Source: Paradesertivirga mongoliensis
Lineage (GTDB): Bacteria; Bacteroidota; Bacteroidia; Sphingobacteriales; Sphingobacteriaceae
DNA length: 64,000 bases
Direction: 5' to 3'
Assembly: GCF_024436395.1 (NCBI RefSeq)
Contig: NZ_JAFMZO010000003.1
Coordinates: 62,001-126,000 of the forward strand
Part shown: piece by piece, positions 27,955 through 37,408 of the stretch
Layout of the letters: every line of letters starts with the position of its first letter
Numbering within the stretch: the stretch's first letter is position 1
The notes under the pieces: generated by a model
The model's input: the letters and a program-made list of their open reading frames with translations, nothing else
What the model was told of the DNA's origin: nothing
The model's database searches: none
Program-made: the position numbers and the translations under genes

Positions 27955-28144
27955 ACAATAAGGCTATAGGTTAGTTTAACATCTTGTCTAAGATACAATT
28001 AAACGAGGCTTAACACCAAAACGTTACCCGCCTCCTAAAAACATACTTTTCGGGATAAGCTTGACACTCCAGGATTGGTCGAAAACTAAGTCCGTTTGAA
28101 TTTGTTCAAAATCTATTCCGTTAATCTGAAAAATAATAAAGCTT

Positions 28145-28807
28145 ATGAAAAAAAGACTTTTGATTGTGCTCGCCTGTGCGTCAGCCTTGTTTATCGCCTG
28201 CAATAATGCTCCCAAGGGAGACAAAACTCAAATAACCACCGCCCAGAAAGAGCAAGAATCCGAAGGACAGCCCTTTTCTGTTGATACTGCAAACTCCAGC
28301 ATCAGATTTACAGGTAATGGTGTCGGAAAAAATCATCCCGGAAAATTTAAGTTAAGCTCGGGAACTGTAAGTGTTAACAATAATGAGATATCGGGTGGCG
28401 AATTTGTAATCAACATTAAGTCGATGGACCTGGAACAAAAGGAGGCGATGTTTCAGGATAAATTAAAACCGCATTTATTAAGCGGCGACTTTTTTGATGC
28501 CGACAAGTTTAGTACTGCCCAATTTGTAATCACAAAAGTTACGCCTTATCAGACAAGCGGCAGCGACACGTCTTTAACCAAAGGAGCTAACTTCAACATC
28601 AGCGGTAACTTTACACTGAAAGATGTTACAAAGAACATCACTTTCCCGGCGCGGGTTGACCTGGATGGAAATACTTTAAAGGCAGAAGCAAACTTTGACA
28701 TAGACCGCAGGCAATGGCAAATGAACTATGGAAACGACAAAACACTGGGAGATAAGTTCATTTCAGAAACAGTGAATATCGAGCTCGACCTCCGTGCTAT
28801 TAAATAA
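28145..28807 (+). CDS. YceI-family lipoprotein
   Basis: 220 residues. A lipoprotein signal with FIAC (Cys19) leads to a single YceI lipocalin-like barrel (about 42-218). Family hallmarks are the N-terminal FSVDTANSSIRFTGNG, GGEFVINIKSMDL, the HLLSGDFFDADKFSTAQF block and the C-terminal FDIDRRQWQMNYG. YceI proteins bind isoprenoid or other amphiphilic ligands in the periplasm; the ligand here is unknown. A strong terminator follows. Confidence 0.93.
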   Translation: MKKRLLIVLACASALFIACNNAPKGDKTQITTAQKEQESEGQPFSVDTANSSIRFTGNGVGKNHPGKFKLSSGTVSVNNNEISGGEFVINIKSMDLEQKEAMFQDKLKPHLLSGDFFDADKFSTAQFVITKVTPYQTSGSDTSLTKGANFNISGNFTLKDVTKNITFPARVDLDGNTLKAEANFDIDRRQWQMNYGNDKTLGDKFISETVNIELDLRAIK

Positions 28808-28865
28808 GCGGGATTGGAAAGATAAAATCAGAAGTTTATGAAACTTCTTGATCTTATAAAAGTAT

Positions 28866-28899
28866 AAAAACATGTCCTTCCCAAAAGGACATGTTTTTC
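28866..28899 (+). terminator. Rho-independent terminator after the YceI gene
   Basis: A 14-bp stem (28866-28879 with 28885-28898) and 5-nt loop; the 3' arm ends in five T. It is A/T-symmetrical, so it may work in both directions. Confidence 0.9.
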
Positions 28900-28911
28900 A
28901 TAGGTAGATTT

Positions 28912-28938
28912 AGGGCTGAACCACGTTCAGCCCTTTTT
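28912..28938 (+). terminator. Second hairpin terminator in the YceI-DinB gap
   Basis: A 9-bp stem (28912-28920 with 28926-28934), 5-nt loop and T run to 28938. It lies just beyond the first terminator and 12 nt from the convergent DinB stop. Confidence 0.75.
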
Positions 28939-28950
28939 ACATTGCCATAT

Positions 28951-29406
28951 TTAAACAACCCTCTTAAGGGCCATAATATAGCCAACGTGCAGGCCTTCAT
29001 GAAAAGGTAAAAAAGTCAGGGCATCGTCTATACTATTCAGCTCCACACCATAGCGGGTTATCCACGAAGGGTAGTTTTTAAACCCTTCCTGCCCATAATC
29101 TTTTTCGAACTGATCGATAGTGGTAATTAAAATGATCTTAATATGTTCAATTTCAGTCTGACTGACGTATTCAGCCGGCTTGCTGTCTGGTTTATATTGA
29201 TTAAAAAAATCTCCGTCAACCAACAATTCCAGTCCCGCCCGCTTGTAACACACCCCCTGCTGGCTGGCTACCAAATGCGCAATGTTCCAGATGATATTGT
29301 TGTTGAACCCTGCAGGTATTTTATTTAATTGCTCAGGTGATAAATCTTCAATGACCTTAAGAAGGAATTTCCTGGTTGCTTTTAAGCTTTCGATATTTTT
29401 GTTCAT
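28951..29406 (-). CDS. DinB-like four-helix protein
   Basis: 151 residues of the DinB/YfiT-like four-helix bundle family. The metal-binding histidines are recognisable: NIIWNIAHLVASQQG (about His48), and the pair in FLPFHEGLHVGYIMALKR near the C-terminus. DinB-like proteins include thiol-dependent transferases and DNA-damage-induced proteins; the reaction is not predictable here. It converges on the YceI gene across two terminators. Confidence 0.88.
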   Translation of the reverse strand: MNKNIESLKATRKFLLKVIEDLSPEQLNKIPAGFNNNIIWNIAHLVASQQGVCYKRAGLELLVDGDFFNQYKPDSKPAEYVSQTEIEHIKIILITTIDQFEKDYGQEGFKNYPSWITRYGVELNSIDDALTFLPFHEGLHVGYIMALKRVV

Positions 29407-29514
29407 CTATCTGCGATGGTTATTTAAGTATTTCAGTGATATTCTTCCATAGCTTGAGCCCTTCTGTTTCATTTAATTTGTTTAGAAAAACAGCTATTTG
29501 TTAATTTGCCGGCC

Positions 29515-30660
29515 ATGATCCACTTCAATTCAAAACTACCGCATGTTGGCACTACAATTTTCAGTGTTATGTCAAAGTTGGCGGCAGACTATCAGGCTAT
29601 AAATTTATCACAGGGTTTTCCAGATTTCGAAGGACCAAAAGAACTGATCGAACTTACTAATAAATACATGCTTGAAGGGAAGAATCAATATGCACCGATG
29701 GCAGGTGTAACGATTCTGAATGAAAGGATATCCGGAAAGATATTTGAGTTATACAATGCACAGTATCACCCTGAAACCGAAGTAACCATTACCGCTGGAG
29801 GAACTCAGGCAATTTTTACCGCCCTGGCTGCAACCATACACCCGGGTGATGAGGTGATCATCTTTGAACCGGCCTACGATTCGTATGCCCCCTCGGTTAA
29901 ATTGCTTGGTGGCTTGGTAAAAGCTTTCGAACTGTCTCCTCCAGATTATAAGATCGACTGGAACATGGTTAAAAAACTAATCAGCAACCGCACCCGGATG
30001 ATCATATTAAATTCGCCTCAAAACCCTACAGGGACCGTGTTGAAACAAGAAGATATCAATCAGTTGATTAAGCTTACCCGGGGAACCGACATCTTTATTC
30101 TAAGCGATGAGGTCTACGAGCACATGGTCTACGATGAAAACAAACATCTTAGCCTTGCTAAATACTCAGAATTACGCGAACGAAGCTTCATAATCGCGTC
30201 ATTCGGCAAACTATTTCATAATACCGGATGGAAAGTGGGATATTGCCTGGCGCCTAAAGCGTTAATGTCCGAATTCAGGAAAGTGCATCAATACCTGGTA
30301 TTTAGTGTAAATGCACCAGTTCAATATGCTATTGCGGATATGTTATTGCAAAAAGACTATTTCGCGGCGTTGAATAACTTTTTTACCGAAAAAAGAAATT
30401 TTTTCAGACAATTATTGCAGCAAACACGATTTCAACTATTACCTTGTGAAGGATCTTACTTCCAATGTGTGGGAATTAAGAATATAACCGACGAAAAAGA
30501 CACCGATTTCACCAAACGGCTAACTACAGAGTTCGGGGTGGCATCAATACCAACATCGGCATTTTACTCCAAATCAACAGATTATGGGGTAATAAGATTT
30601 TGCTTCGCTAAAAAGCAAGAAACTTTAGAAAATGCCGTTGAAAGATTAACTAATGTTTAA
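29515..30660 (+). CDS. Methionine-type PLP aminotransferase (class I/II)
   Basis: 381 residues of the class I/II aminotransferase fold. The substrate-side INLSQGFPDFEGPKEL, AGGTQAIFTAL, the NSPQNPTGT loop, SDEVYEHMVYD and the PLP lysine region SFGKLFHNTGWKVGY are all present. The N-terminus and GNFFxKxxN-free layout match the YbdL/methionine aminotransferase branch. The next gene, 26 nt downstream, is an omega-amidase-like hydrolase. This pair is known from methionine salvage: transamination of 4-methylthio-2-oxobutyrate with glutamine, then hydrolysis of the resulting 2-oxoglutaramate. I start at ATG 29515; a TTG at 29506 would add three residues. Confidence 0.9.
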   Translation: MIHFNSKLPHVGTTIFSVMSKLAADYQAINLSQGFPDFEGPKELIELTNKYMLEGKNQYAPMAGVTILNERISGKIFELYNAQYHPETEVTITAGGTQAIFTALAATIHPGDEVIIFEPAYDSYAPSVKLLGGLVKAFELSPPDYKIDWNMVKKLISNRTRMIILNSPQNPTGTVLKQEDINQLIKLTRGTDIFILSDEVYEHMVYDENKHLSLAKYSELRERSFIIASFGKLFHNTGWKVGYCLAPKALMSEFRKVHQYLVFSVNAPVQYAIADMLLQKDYFAALNNFFTEKRNFFRQLLQQTRFQLLPCEGSYFQCVGIKNITDEKDTDFTKRLTTEFGVASIPTSAFYSKSTDYGVIRFCFAKKQETLENAVERLTNV

Positions 30661-30686
30661 TTAATATTCATTAAGATAAGTAATTA

Positions 30687-31466
30687 ATGAGCGTATTAAA
30701 AATAACCACCTTCCAGGCTTACCTCTTCTGGGAAAATATTGATAAAAATCTCCAAAACTTAAGCTTGCGACTATCGGGCATACGGGAAAAGACGGATCTG
30801 ATCATTCTCCCGGAAATGTTTAACACCGGTTTCTCAATGAACACTGCTGCGCTGGCGGAAGAATCAAATGGAAAAACAATGAAATGGATGCTGCAGCAGG
30901 CAGAGCGCTTCGATTGCGTAGTAACCGGCAGTTTGATTATTAAAGAAAAAGACAAGTATTATAACCGCTTAATCTGGATGCGCCCGGATGGCTCCTTTGA
31001 AAAATACGATAAAAGACATCTTTTTGCCATGGGCAAAGAAGACGATTATTACACACCTGGAAAAGACAAATTAATCGTCGAACTGAACGGCTGGAAAATC
31101 TGTCCCGTAATTTGCTACGACCTCCGTTTTCCGGTGTGGCTTCGAAATAAAAACCCCGAGTACGATCTGCTTTTGATTGTCGCAAACTGGCCGGAGAAAC
31201 GGTCGCTTCATTGGCGAACTTTAATTCCGGCACGCGCGGTCGAAAATCTTTCGTATGTGGTTGGCGTAAACCGTGTAGGCCATGATGGAAACGAAATTTA
31301 CCATTCCGGCGATTCTATGTGTATTGACCCGAATGGAAAAACAGTTTATTATAAGCCCAATGACGAAGATTTATATACTTTTTCAATTTCTATAGAAGAA
31401 GTGGTAAAAGCCAGACGCCTATTTCCGTTTTTAAAAGATGCGGATAATTTTAAACTGATTGATTAA
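30687..31466 (+). CDS. Carbon-nitrogen hydrolase, omega-amidase-like
   Basis: 259 residues of the nitrilase superfamily. The catalytic triad is visible: Glu in LIILPEMFNTGFSM, Lys in YDKRHLFAMG, Cys in KICPVICYDLRFPVW. Length and spacing match YafV/omega-amidases, which hydrolyse 2-oxoglutaramate or 2-oxosuccinamate to the 2-oxo acid and ammonia. It lies 26 nt after the aminotransferase gene, so both are likely co-transcribed and act in sequence. Confidence 0.92.
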   Translation: MSVLKITTFQAYLFWENIDKNLQNLSLRLSGIREKTDLIILPEMFNTGFSMNTAALAEESNGKTMKWMLQQAERFDCVVTGSLIIKEKDKYYNRLIWMRPDGSFEKYDKRHLFAMGKEDDYYTPGKDKLIVELNGWKICPVICYDLRFPVWLRNKNPEYDLLLIVANWPEKRSLHWRTLIPARAVENLSYVVGVNRVGHDGNEIYHSGDSMCIDPNGKTVYYKPNDEDLYTFSISIEEVVKARRLFPFLKDADNFKLID

Positions 31467-31594
31467 GTTCAGACTTTATTAATCAAATTTGCTATTTAAA
31501 AACTAACACACAACAATCATTTAAGGGTTTACATTGTTAATCTTTGGATTTACTACACCCTGTTATTGATTAAAGCTAAGTCCTATCACTACAT

Positions 31595-34042
31595 ATGTTC
31601 AAGGAAATAAGGAATAAACCCCTAAGATACTTCGTCATCTTATTCTATTTTGTTGTTTTAACCTTTTGCGCCATAGAGATCAATTTCCTTTGGCTTTTTG
31701 GCTATTCACCCACCTACCGGGATATTCAAACTCCCAATATGAGAATCGCGTCTGAGCTTTACACAGCAGATGGCAAACTTATTGGAAGGTATTACAAAGA
31801 AAATCGTACCCCCATTGATTTCAAACAAATCACGAAAGGAACAATTAACGCACTGATCGCCACAGAAGACATTCGTTTTTATAATCATCATGGTATCGAT
31901 ATTCGATCTATATTTTCGAGTGCTGCTTCAACAGTTTCCGGCGATAAACGTGGAGGAAGTACAATAACGCAGCAACTGGCGAAAAACCTTTACCGCACCC
32001 GCAACAATAAGCAGCAGGGTTTTATTAAGTATATCCCGGTTGCAAGAACCATTGTCTATAAATTAAAAGAGTGGACTACAGCACTAAAACTTGAACATCA
32101 GTATTCAAAAAATGAGATACTTACCATGTATCTAAATACCGTAACGTTCGGTAATAACACCTATGGGCTCAAAACAGCGGCAAAAAAATATTTTAATAAA
32201 GAGCCCGAGGGCCTTGATATTCATCATTCGGCCATGCTGGTAGGAATGCTGAAAGCAACCACAACATATAACCCCGAAGTAAACCCTGACAAAACCCTTG
32301 AACGCAGAAATGTAGTTTTGTCGCAGATGCAGAAATACAACTATATCTCACCTCAGCAATATCAGAATTACAGTAGAAAGCCGCTCGGCATCACCATAGG
32401 CGAAATAATTGAAGACAACCGTGGCGACTCGTATTTGCGGTCGGCTGTAGCCAGATATTTGGAAGACTGGTGTGAATCAAATGGATATAACTTATACGAG
32501 TCTGGGCTGAAGATCTATACCACCATTGATTCCAAACTACAAAAATACGCGGAAGAAGCCATGCGCGAGCAAATGAAAATACTCCAGCAACGGCTTAATA
32601 ACGCCTGGGGCAACGAAAATCCATGGAGAGACTCAAACGGGAATGAGATCAAAGATTTCCCTCAAAAGGCTGCTCAGAGACTTCCCCTTTACGACTTCCT
32701 GAAAAAGAAATATAACAACAACCAGGACTCGATCGACTATTACCTCAATAAACCTAAAAAGATGAAGGTATTTAGCTGGAACGGCGATAAAGAGGTTAGT
32801 TTTTCGACCATAGATTCTATAAAGTACTATGCGAAGATTTTGAATACAGGAATCATGACCATGGACCCTTTTAACGGCCACATAAAAGTTTGGGTGGGAG
32901 GCGTAGATTTCGACCACTTTAACTTTGACCATGTGAACCAGGCGAAGCGCCAGGCCGGATCAACCTTTAAACCTTTCGCCTACCTTGCTGCCCTTGAAAG
33001 CGGCATGAGTCCATGCGATAAGTTCACCGACAAACCCGTTCGCATTGCCTACGACGAAAACAACGAAAAGAAATATTGGGAGCCGAAAAATGCTGACTAT
33101 TCCTTCAGTGGGCGGGAGATGACACTCAGACATGCAATGGGCCGTTCGGTTAACTCGGTTACCGCACAGATTACCGAACAGGTAGGTTGGGATAATGTGG
33201 TTAAATATGCACATGAATGCGGCATCGAAAGCGATCTGGAATCTGTGCCGTCTGTAAGCCTTGGATCTAATGATGTGTCGGTTTACGAAATGGTTAAGGC
33301 TTATAGCACCTTCCTGAATAATGGTAAGCGTACCGAGCCTATTTTAGTCTATAAAATAGCTGATAATGACGGCCGCGTTATCGAGGAGTTTAAAACCAAA
33401 CAGAAGAAAGTATTAAGCGAAGAAATAGCCTGGTTGATGCTTTATATGTTCCGGGGTGGAATGGAAGAGCCGGGAGGAACCTCACAATCTCTATGGGAGT
33501 GGGATCTTTGGAAAAAAGGAAATCAGATCGGGGGTAAAACCGGAACATCATCAGATTACGTAGATGGTTGGTATATGGGTATCACTAAAGATCTCGTTAC
33601 CGGTGTATGGGTAGGATGCGATGAACGGAGCGTGCATTTCCGTACATCGGGAACCGGAGAAGGTTCGCATACTGCGCTGCCTATTTTCGGGCGATTTATG
33701 GAAAAAGTTTATCGAGACCCCTCAACGGGATACACCTACGGCCCCTTTCCAAAACCAACTGTCGATATTACCCGGGAGTATAATTGCCAGACGGTTATTA
33801 TCCCGGCAGATACCTTAACAGTTGATACGACAATGACGGATTCTTTATTTATCCCGGCGGATCTTCAAATTGACGAACCTAAAGACACCGCTTCACAACA
33901 AACAGTTCCAAAACCATCAGATAATAAACCGGTTACACCAGCGCCACAGCCCCAGACAGAGATAAGCACAGAGCCAAAAACTAACCGGGAGAAACGGCAG
34001 GAAGCGAGAAGACAACGAAGGGCAGAGCAGCAAAACAATTAA
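31595..34042 (+). CDS. Class A penicillin-binding protein (PBP1A type)
   Basis: 815 residues. One N-terminal membrane anchor (YFVILFYFVVLTFCAIEINF, about 11-30) is followed by the glycosyltransferase GT51 domain with IATEDIRFYNHHGID and GGSTITQQLAKNLYR. The transpeptidase domain has SxxK in RQAGSTFKPFAY, SxN in MGRSVNSVTAQ and KTG in IGGKTGTSSDYVDG. The last 80 residues are Pro/Thr-rich, then Arg-rich (REKRQEARRQRRAEQ). It polymerises and cross-links peptidoglycan at the inner membrane. The following HEXXH gene starts 75 nt later; they may share a transcript. Confidence 0.95.
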   Translation: MFKEIRNKPLRYFVILFYFVVLTFCAIEINFLWLFGYSPTYRDIQTPNMRIASELYTADGKLIGRYYKENRTPIDFKQITKGTINALIATEDIRFYNHHGIDIRSIFSSAASTVSGDKRGGSTITQQLAKNLYRTRNNKQQGFIKYIPVARTIVYKLKEWTTALKLEHQYSKNEILTMYLNTVTFGNNTYGLKTAAKKYFNKEPEGLDIHHSAMLVGMLKATTTYNPEVNPDKTLERRNVVLSQMQKYNYISPQQYQNYSRKPLGITIGEIIEDNRGDSYLRSAVARYLEDWCESNGYNLYESGLKIYTTIDSKLQKYAEEAMREQMKILQQRLNNAWGNENPWRDSNGNEIKDFPQKAAQRLPLYDFLKKKYNNNQDSIDYYLNKPKKMKVFSWNGDKEVSFSTIDSIKYYAKILNTGIMTMDPFNGHIKVWVGGVDFDHFNFDHVNQAKRQAGSTFKPFAYLAALESGMSPCDKFTDKPVRIAYDENNEKKYWEPKNADYSFSGREMTLRHAMGRSVNSVTAQITEQVGWDNVVKYAHECGIESDLESVPSVSLGSNDVSVYEMVKAYSTFLNNGKRTEPILVYKIADNDGRVIEEFKTKQKKVLSEEIAWLMLYMFRGGMEEPGGTSQSLWEWDLWKKGNQIGGKTGTSSDYVDGWYMGITKDLVTGVWVGCDERSVHFRTSGTGEGSHTALPIFGRFMEKVYRDPSTGYTYGPFPKPTVDITREYNCQTVIIPADTLTVDTTMTDSLFIPADLQIDEPKDTASQQTVPKPSDNKPVTPAPQPQTEISTEPKTNREKRQEARRQRRAEQQNN

Positions 34043-34116
34043 CGGTTTTAACAGATTATATATTTAACCGTAGCGCAACTCTTAAAATAAACGTATTTTA
34101 GATAAAATGGCTTTTT

Positions 34117-37100
34117 ATGACCAACCTTGACTCTATAAAGGGAAAAGTACTTAAGACAAGCTTTTCCCTCCTTCTAATAACCCTTCTAGGCATTTTGCCA
34201 ACCCAGGCTCAATATTTCGGGCAAAATCTGGTCAGGTATAAGAACCTCGACTTCAAAGTAAACCAATCGAAGCATTTCGAATTGTACGACTACCTGAAAA
34301 ATGATAGCATTACCCGTCGCTTTTTACAAGAGTCTGAGGTTTGGTATGATCTGCATCAGCAGGTATTCAGAGACACTTTTACGCGAAAAAACCCTGTCAT
34401 TTTATATGAGAATCACCCTGATTTTCAATCTACCACAGCCATTTCCGGTGGTGTTGGAGTTGGAACCGGAGGGGTAACGGAGGGATTGAAAAACCGGGTA
34501 GTAATGCCTTTGATGCCATTAAATCATCAAACCCGACACGTATTAGGCCATGAGCTGGTTCACGCCTTCCAATATCATTCTTTAATAGAAGGAGATTCGA
34601 CAAATCTTGAAAATATAGGAAACCTGCCGCTGTGGATGGTTGAAGGAATGGCGGAATATCTATCTATCGGAAAAGTGGATGCATTTACTGCCATGTGGAT
34701 GCGCGATGCTTATCTGAACAGAGATATTCCCACCTTACGGGATTTAACAACCAACAACCGCTACTTCCCTTACCGCTATGGCCAGGCATTCTGGACCTAC
34801 ATTGGATCTACTTACGGAGATACCATTATTGTTCCTCTATTTAAAGCTACAGCTAAATACGGTTATGAGATGGCTATTCGACGAACATTCGGTTACGACG
34901 AAAGAACCTTGTCTAACTTATGGAGAACAAGCATTGAAAACACCTATAAACCTCTGTTAAAAGACACTGCTCAGGTACCAATTGGTAAAAATGTAATTAA
35001 CTCGAAAAACGCCGGTGAGATGAACGTTGCACCTGCAGTATCGCCTGATGGCAAATACATCGCATTTTTGTCTGAAAAGGAATTACTCAGTATAGACCTC
35101 TACCTGGCCGACGCACAAACGGGGGCCATTATACGAAAGCTCACCAGCCGATCGTCTAATACGCATATTGATGAATTCAGCTTTATAGAATCGGCAGGCG
35201 CATGGTCGCCTGACAGTAAGCGCTTCGCGTTCAGCGCTTTCAGTGCTGGCAGAACAAAGTTATTTGTTATTGATGTTAACAGTGGCAAAAACCTTGAAGT
35301 TGAAGGCATGGGAGAGGTTGGCGAATTTAGCAACTTAAGTTTTTCTCCCAATGGTGACGACATAGCCTTTACTGGTTTAAAAAACGGTTACAGCGATCTG
35401 TTTATTTATAACCTTCGCACAAAAAAACTGACACAGTTAACCAACGATAAGTATTCAGACTACGCTCCAAGTTTTTCGCCTGATGGCCGCTCTCTGGTGT
35501 TCACCAGTGATAGAACAACCCTTGACGCCTCATCGCATAAAGGAGTAGATATAACACACACTCTTGCAATTATGGATTTGGCTACCCGCCAGATCAGGAA
35601 TCTTCCGGTGTTTGAAGGTGCAAACAACATGAATCCCCAGTTTTCAGGCAACAGCCAGCAAATATATTTCCTTTCTAACAGAGACGGGTATAGAAACATG
35701 TACCGCTATACCCTGGCTAACGGAAAGGTGGAACAGTTAACGGATTACTTCACCGGCATCAGCGGTATCACCGAATACTCGCCAGCCTTAAGCTTATCGT
35801 ATAACGACGACGTTGTTTACTCTTACTATCGTTCGCAGAAATACACTATACATAATGCTAAAGTGTCGGACTTTAAGCCAGTAGAAGTTTCCCCTACTGC
35901 CTTAGATTTTACTGCCGCAATCCTTCCTCCACCCAAAAGTACTGGGGTAGATTTGGTGAATGCCAACCTTAATAACTTCGAACGATTTGAAACAATCGCA
36001 CCTGAATCTATTACACCAGTTCCTTACAGACCTCAGTTTAAGCTGGACTACCTGTCTAGCAGTGGCGTCGGCGCATCTGTTGGCGGTCGTTTTGGCTCTG
36101 GCCTGGCAGGCGGGGTACAGGGGATTTTTAGTGATATTTTAGGCACGAACCAAATTTTCGCTGCTGCGAATGTAAATGGCGAGATTCAGGACTTTGGAGC
36201 GCAGGTTGCTTTCATTAACCAAAAACGCCGTTTGAATATAGGGGCTTCCTTGTCGCACATTCCATATATATCAGGATATGCCACACAAGATTATCTTTAT
36301 AGCGGAAACAGCGTAGTTGGCACGGTCATTAATCAGGATATTTTACGAACTTTTGAAGATCAGGTTCAACTGTTCATTTCTTATCCATTTTCCAGAATCC
36401 ATCGCTTCGAATCCGGAACATCGGCTGCGCGATATAGTTACCGGTTAGACAGATATTCTACATATTATTACAATGGAGGAGCCGATGCTGACCGTACTAA
36501 GATTTCAAAAGACAGTTTAGCGGCCCTTGGTTTCACGCCCTTTACAGCCTATACTCTAAATGCTGCTTTTGTTGGCGACAATGCGCTGATGGGAATTACG
36601 GCACCATTAGACGGGTTCAGATATAGGGTTGGTATTGACCGGATATTGGGCGACATAAACTTTAGCACTATAACAGTTGATTTAAGAAAATATAAACGGT
36701 TCAATCCAATAACCGGAGCAGTGAGATTCTTAAATAACTCTAGAATTGGACAAGATGCAGATAGATTTTATCCTTTGTTCTTAGGTTACCCCTATCTGAT
36801 CCGCGGATACGAGGCGAACTCTTTTTACAAGAGGGTGCAACAGCCCGGAGAATTTAACATAAACAATCTTACAGGTACAAGTATTGCCGTGGCTAATTTT
36901 GAGTTGCGACTGCCATTTACCGGACCAAAAAGACTTACTGCCATAGAATCGAAGTTCCTTTTGTCAGACTTGAATGCCTTTTTTGATATGGGAGTTTCTT
37001 ATAGCCAGGACACAAAAATCCTTTTTGGAAGCCCTTCGGTTATTAGTCAAACCATCATTGGAAGGGATGGAAATGGACAACCAGTAGAACAGACAGTTTC

Positions 37101-37263
37101 GATAAACGACCCCAAAGAAAGCATCGTAGCTATGAGTGCAGGCTTGTCGCTTCGCGTAAACGTTTTCGGATATTTCATAATAGAGCCTTACGCCGCGATA
37201 CCATTTCAACGGAAGGATATAAATGGTTTAGTGTTTGGATTAAACTTTTCGCCGGGCTGGTAA
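34117..37263 (+). CDS. Surface protein: HEXXH peptidase + TolB-like propeller + outer-membrane barrel
   Basis: 1048 residues. A signal peptide (about 1-32, ending PTQAQ) is followed by a gluzincin-type peptidase region with HELVH at 145-149 (LGHELVHAFQYHS) and a downstream LPLWMVEGMAEYLS that supplies the third Glu. From about 305 to 560 there are TolB/PD40 propeller blades (VSPDGKYIAFLS, WSPDSKRFAFSA, FSPNGDDIAFTG, FSPDGRSLVFTS). From about 645 to the end the pattern is an Omp85/surface-antigen-like barrel (SSGVGASVGGRFGSGLAGGV; final LNFSPGW). This combination suggests a cell-surface-anchored metalloprotein. The peptidase activity is inferred from motifs only. A strong terminator follows. 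Confidence 0.85.
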   Translation: MTNLDSIKGKVLKTSFSLLLITLLGILPTQAQYFGQNLVRYKNLDFKVNQSKHFELYDYLKNDSITRRFLQESEVWYDLHQQVFRDTFTRKNPVILYENHPDFQSTTAISGGVGVGTGGVTEGLKNRVVMPLMPLNHQTRHVLGHELVHAFQYHSLIEGDSTNLENIGNLPLWMVEGMAEYLSIGKVDAFTAMWMRDAYLNRDIPTLRDLTTNNRYFPYRYGQAFWTYIGSTYGDTIIVPLFKATAKYGYEMAIRRTFGYDERTLSNLWRTSIENTYKPLLKDTAQVPIGKNVINSKNAGEMNVAPAVSPDGKYIAFLSEKELLSIDLYLADAQTGAIIRKLTSRSSNTHIDEFSFIESAGAWSPDSKRFAFSAFSAGRTKLFVIDVNSGKNLEVEGMGEVGEFSNLSFSPNGDDIAFTGLKNGYSDLFIYNLRTKKLTQLTNDKYSDYAPSFSPDGRSLVFTSDRTTLDASSHKGVDITHTLAIMDLATRQIRNLPVFEGANNMNPQFSGNSQQIYFLSNRDGYRNMYRYTLANGKVEQLTDYFTGISGITEYSPALSLSYNDDVVYSYYRSQKYTIHNAKVSDFKPVEVSPTALDFTAAILPPPKSTGVDLVNANLNNFERFETIAPESITPVPYRPQFKLDYLSSSGVGASVGGRFGSGLAGGVQGIFSDILGTNQIFAAANVNGEIQDFGAQVAFINQKRRLNIGASLSHIPYISGYATQDYLYSGNSVVGTVINQDILRTFEDQVQLFISYPFSRIHRFESGTSAARYSYRLDRYSTYYYNGGADADRTKISKDSLAALGFTPFTAYTLNAAFVGDNALMGITAPLDGFRYRVGIDRILGDINFSTITVDLRKYKRFNPITGAVRFLNNSRIGQDADRFYPLFLGYPYLIRGYEANSFYKRVQQPGEFNINNLTGTSIAVANFELRLPFTGPKRLTAIESKFLLSDLNAFFDMGVSYSQDTKILFGSPSVISQTIIGRDGNGQPVEQTVSINDPKESIVAMSAGLSLRVNVFGYFIIEPYAAIPFQRKDINGLVFGLNFSPGW

Positions 37264-37276
37264 AAGTAGCAGGTAT

Positions 37277-37314
37277 AAAAAAGAGGCAAATCTAATTGAT
37301 TTGCCTCTTTTTTA
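37277..37314 (+). terminator. Rho-independent terminator
   Basis: A perfect 16-bp stem (37277-37292 with 37298-37313), 5-nt loop, starting 14 nt after the stop of the large surface protein gene. Confidence 0.93.
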
Positions 37315-37408
37315 TTATATATCAAATTACCGCCCTGCCTCGCGTCTTTATCAGGCTTGATTGTTAGCACTCAGCCCCTCTTATAGGCCGATGATAAATC
37401 TCCCCAGC

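Noticed and set aside
12562-31513. The string AACTAACACACAAC occurs just before the genes at 12579 and 31595.
   Set aside because: An exact 14-15-base match is expected by chance several times in a window of this size, and A/C-rich leaders are common in this phylum.
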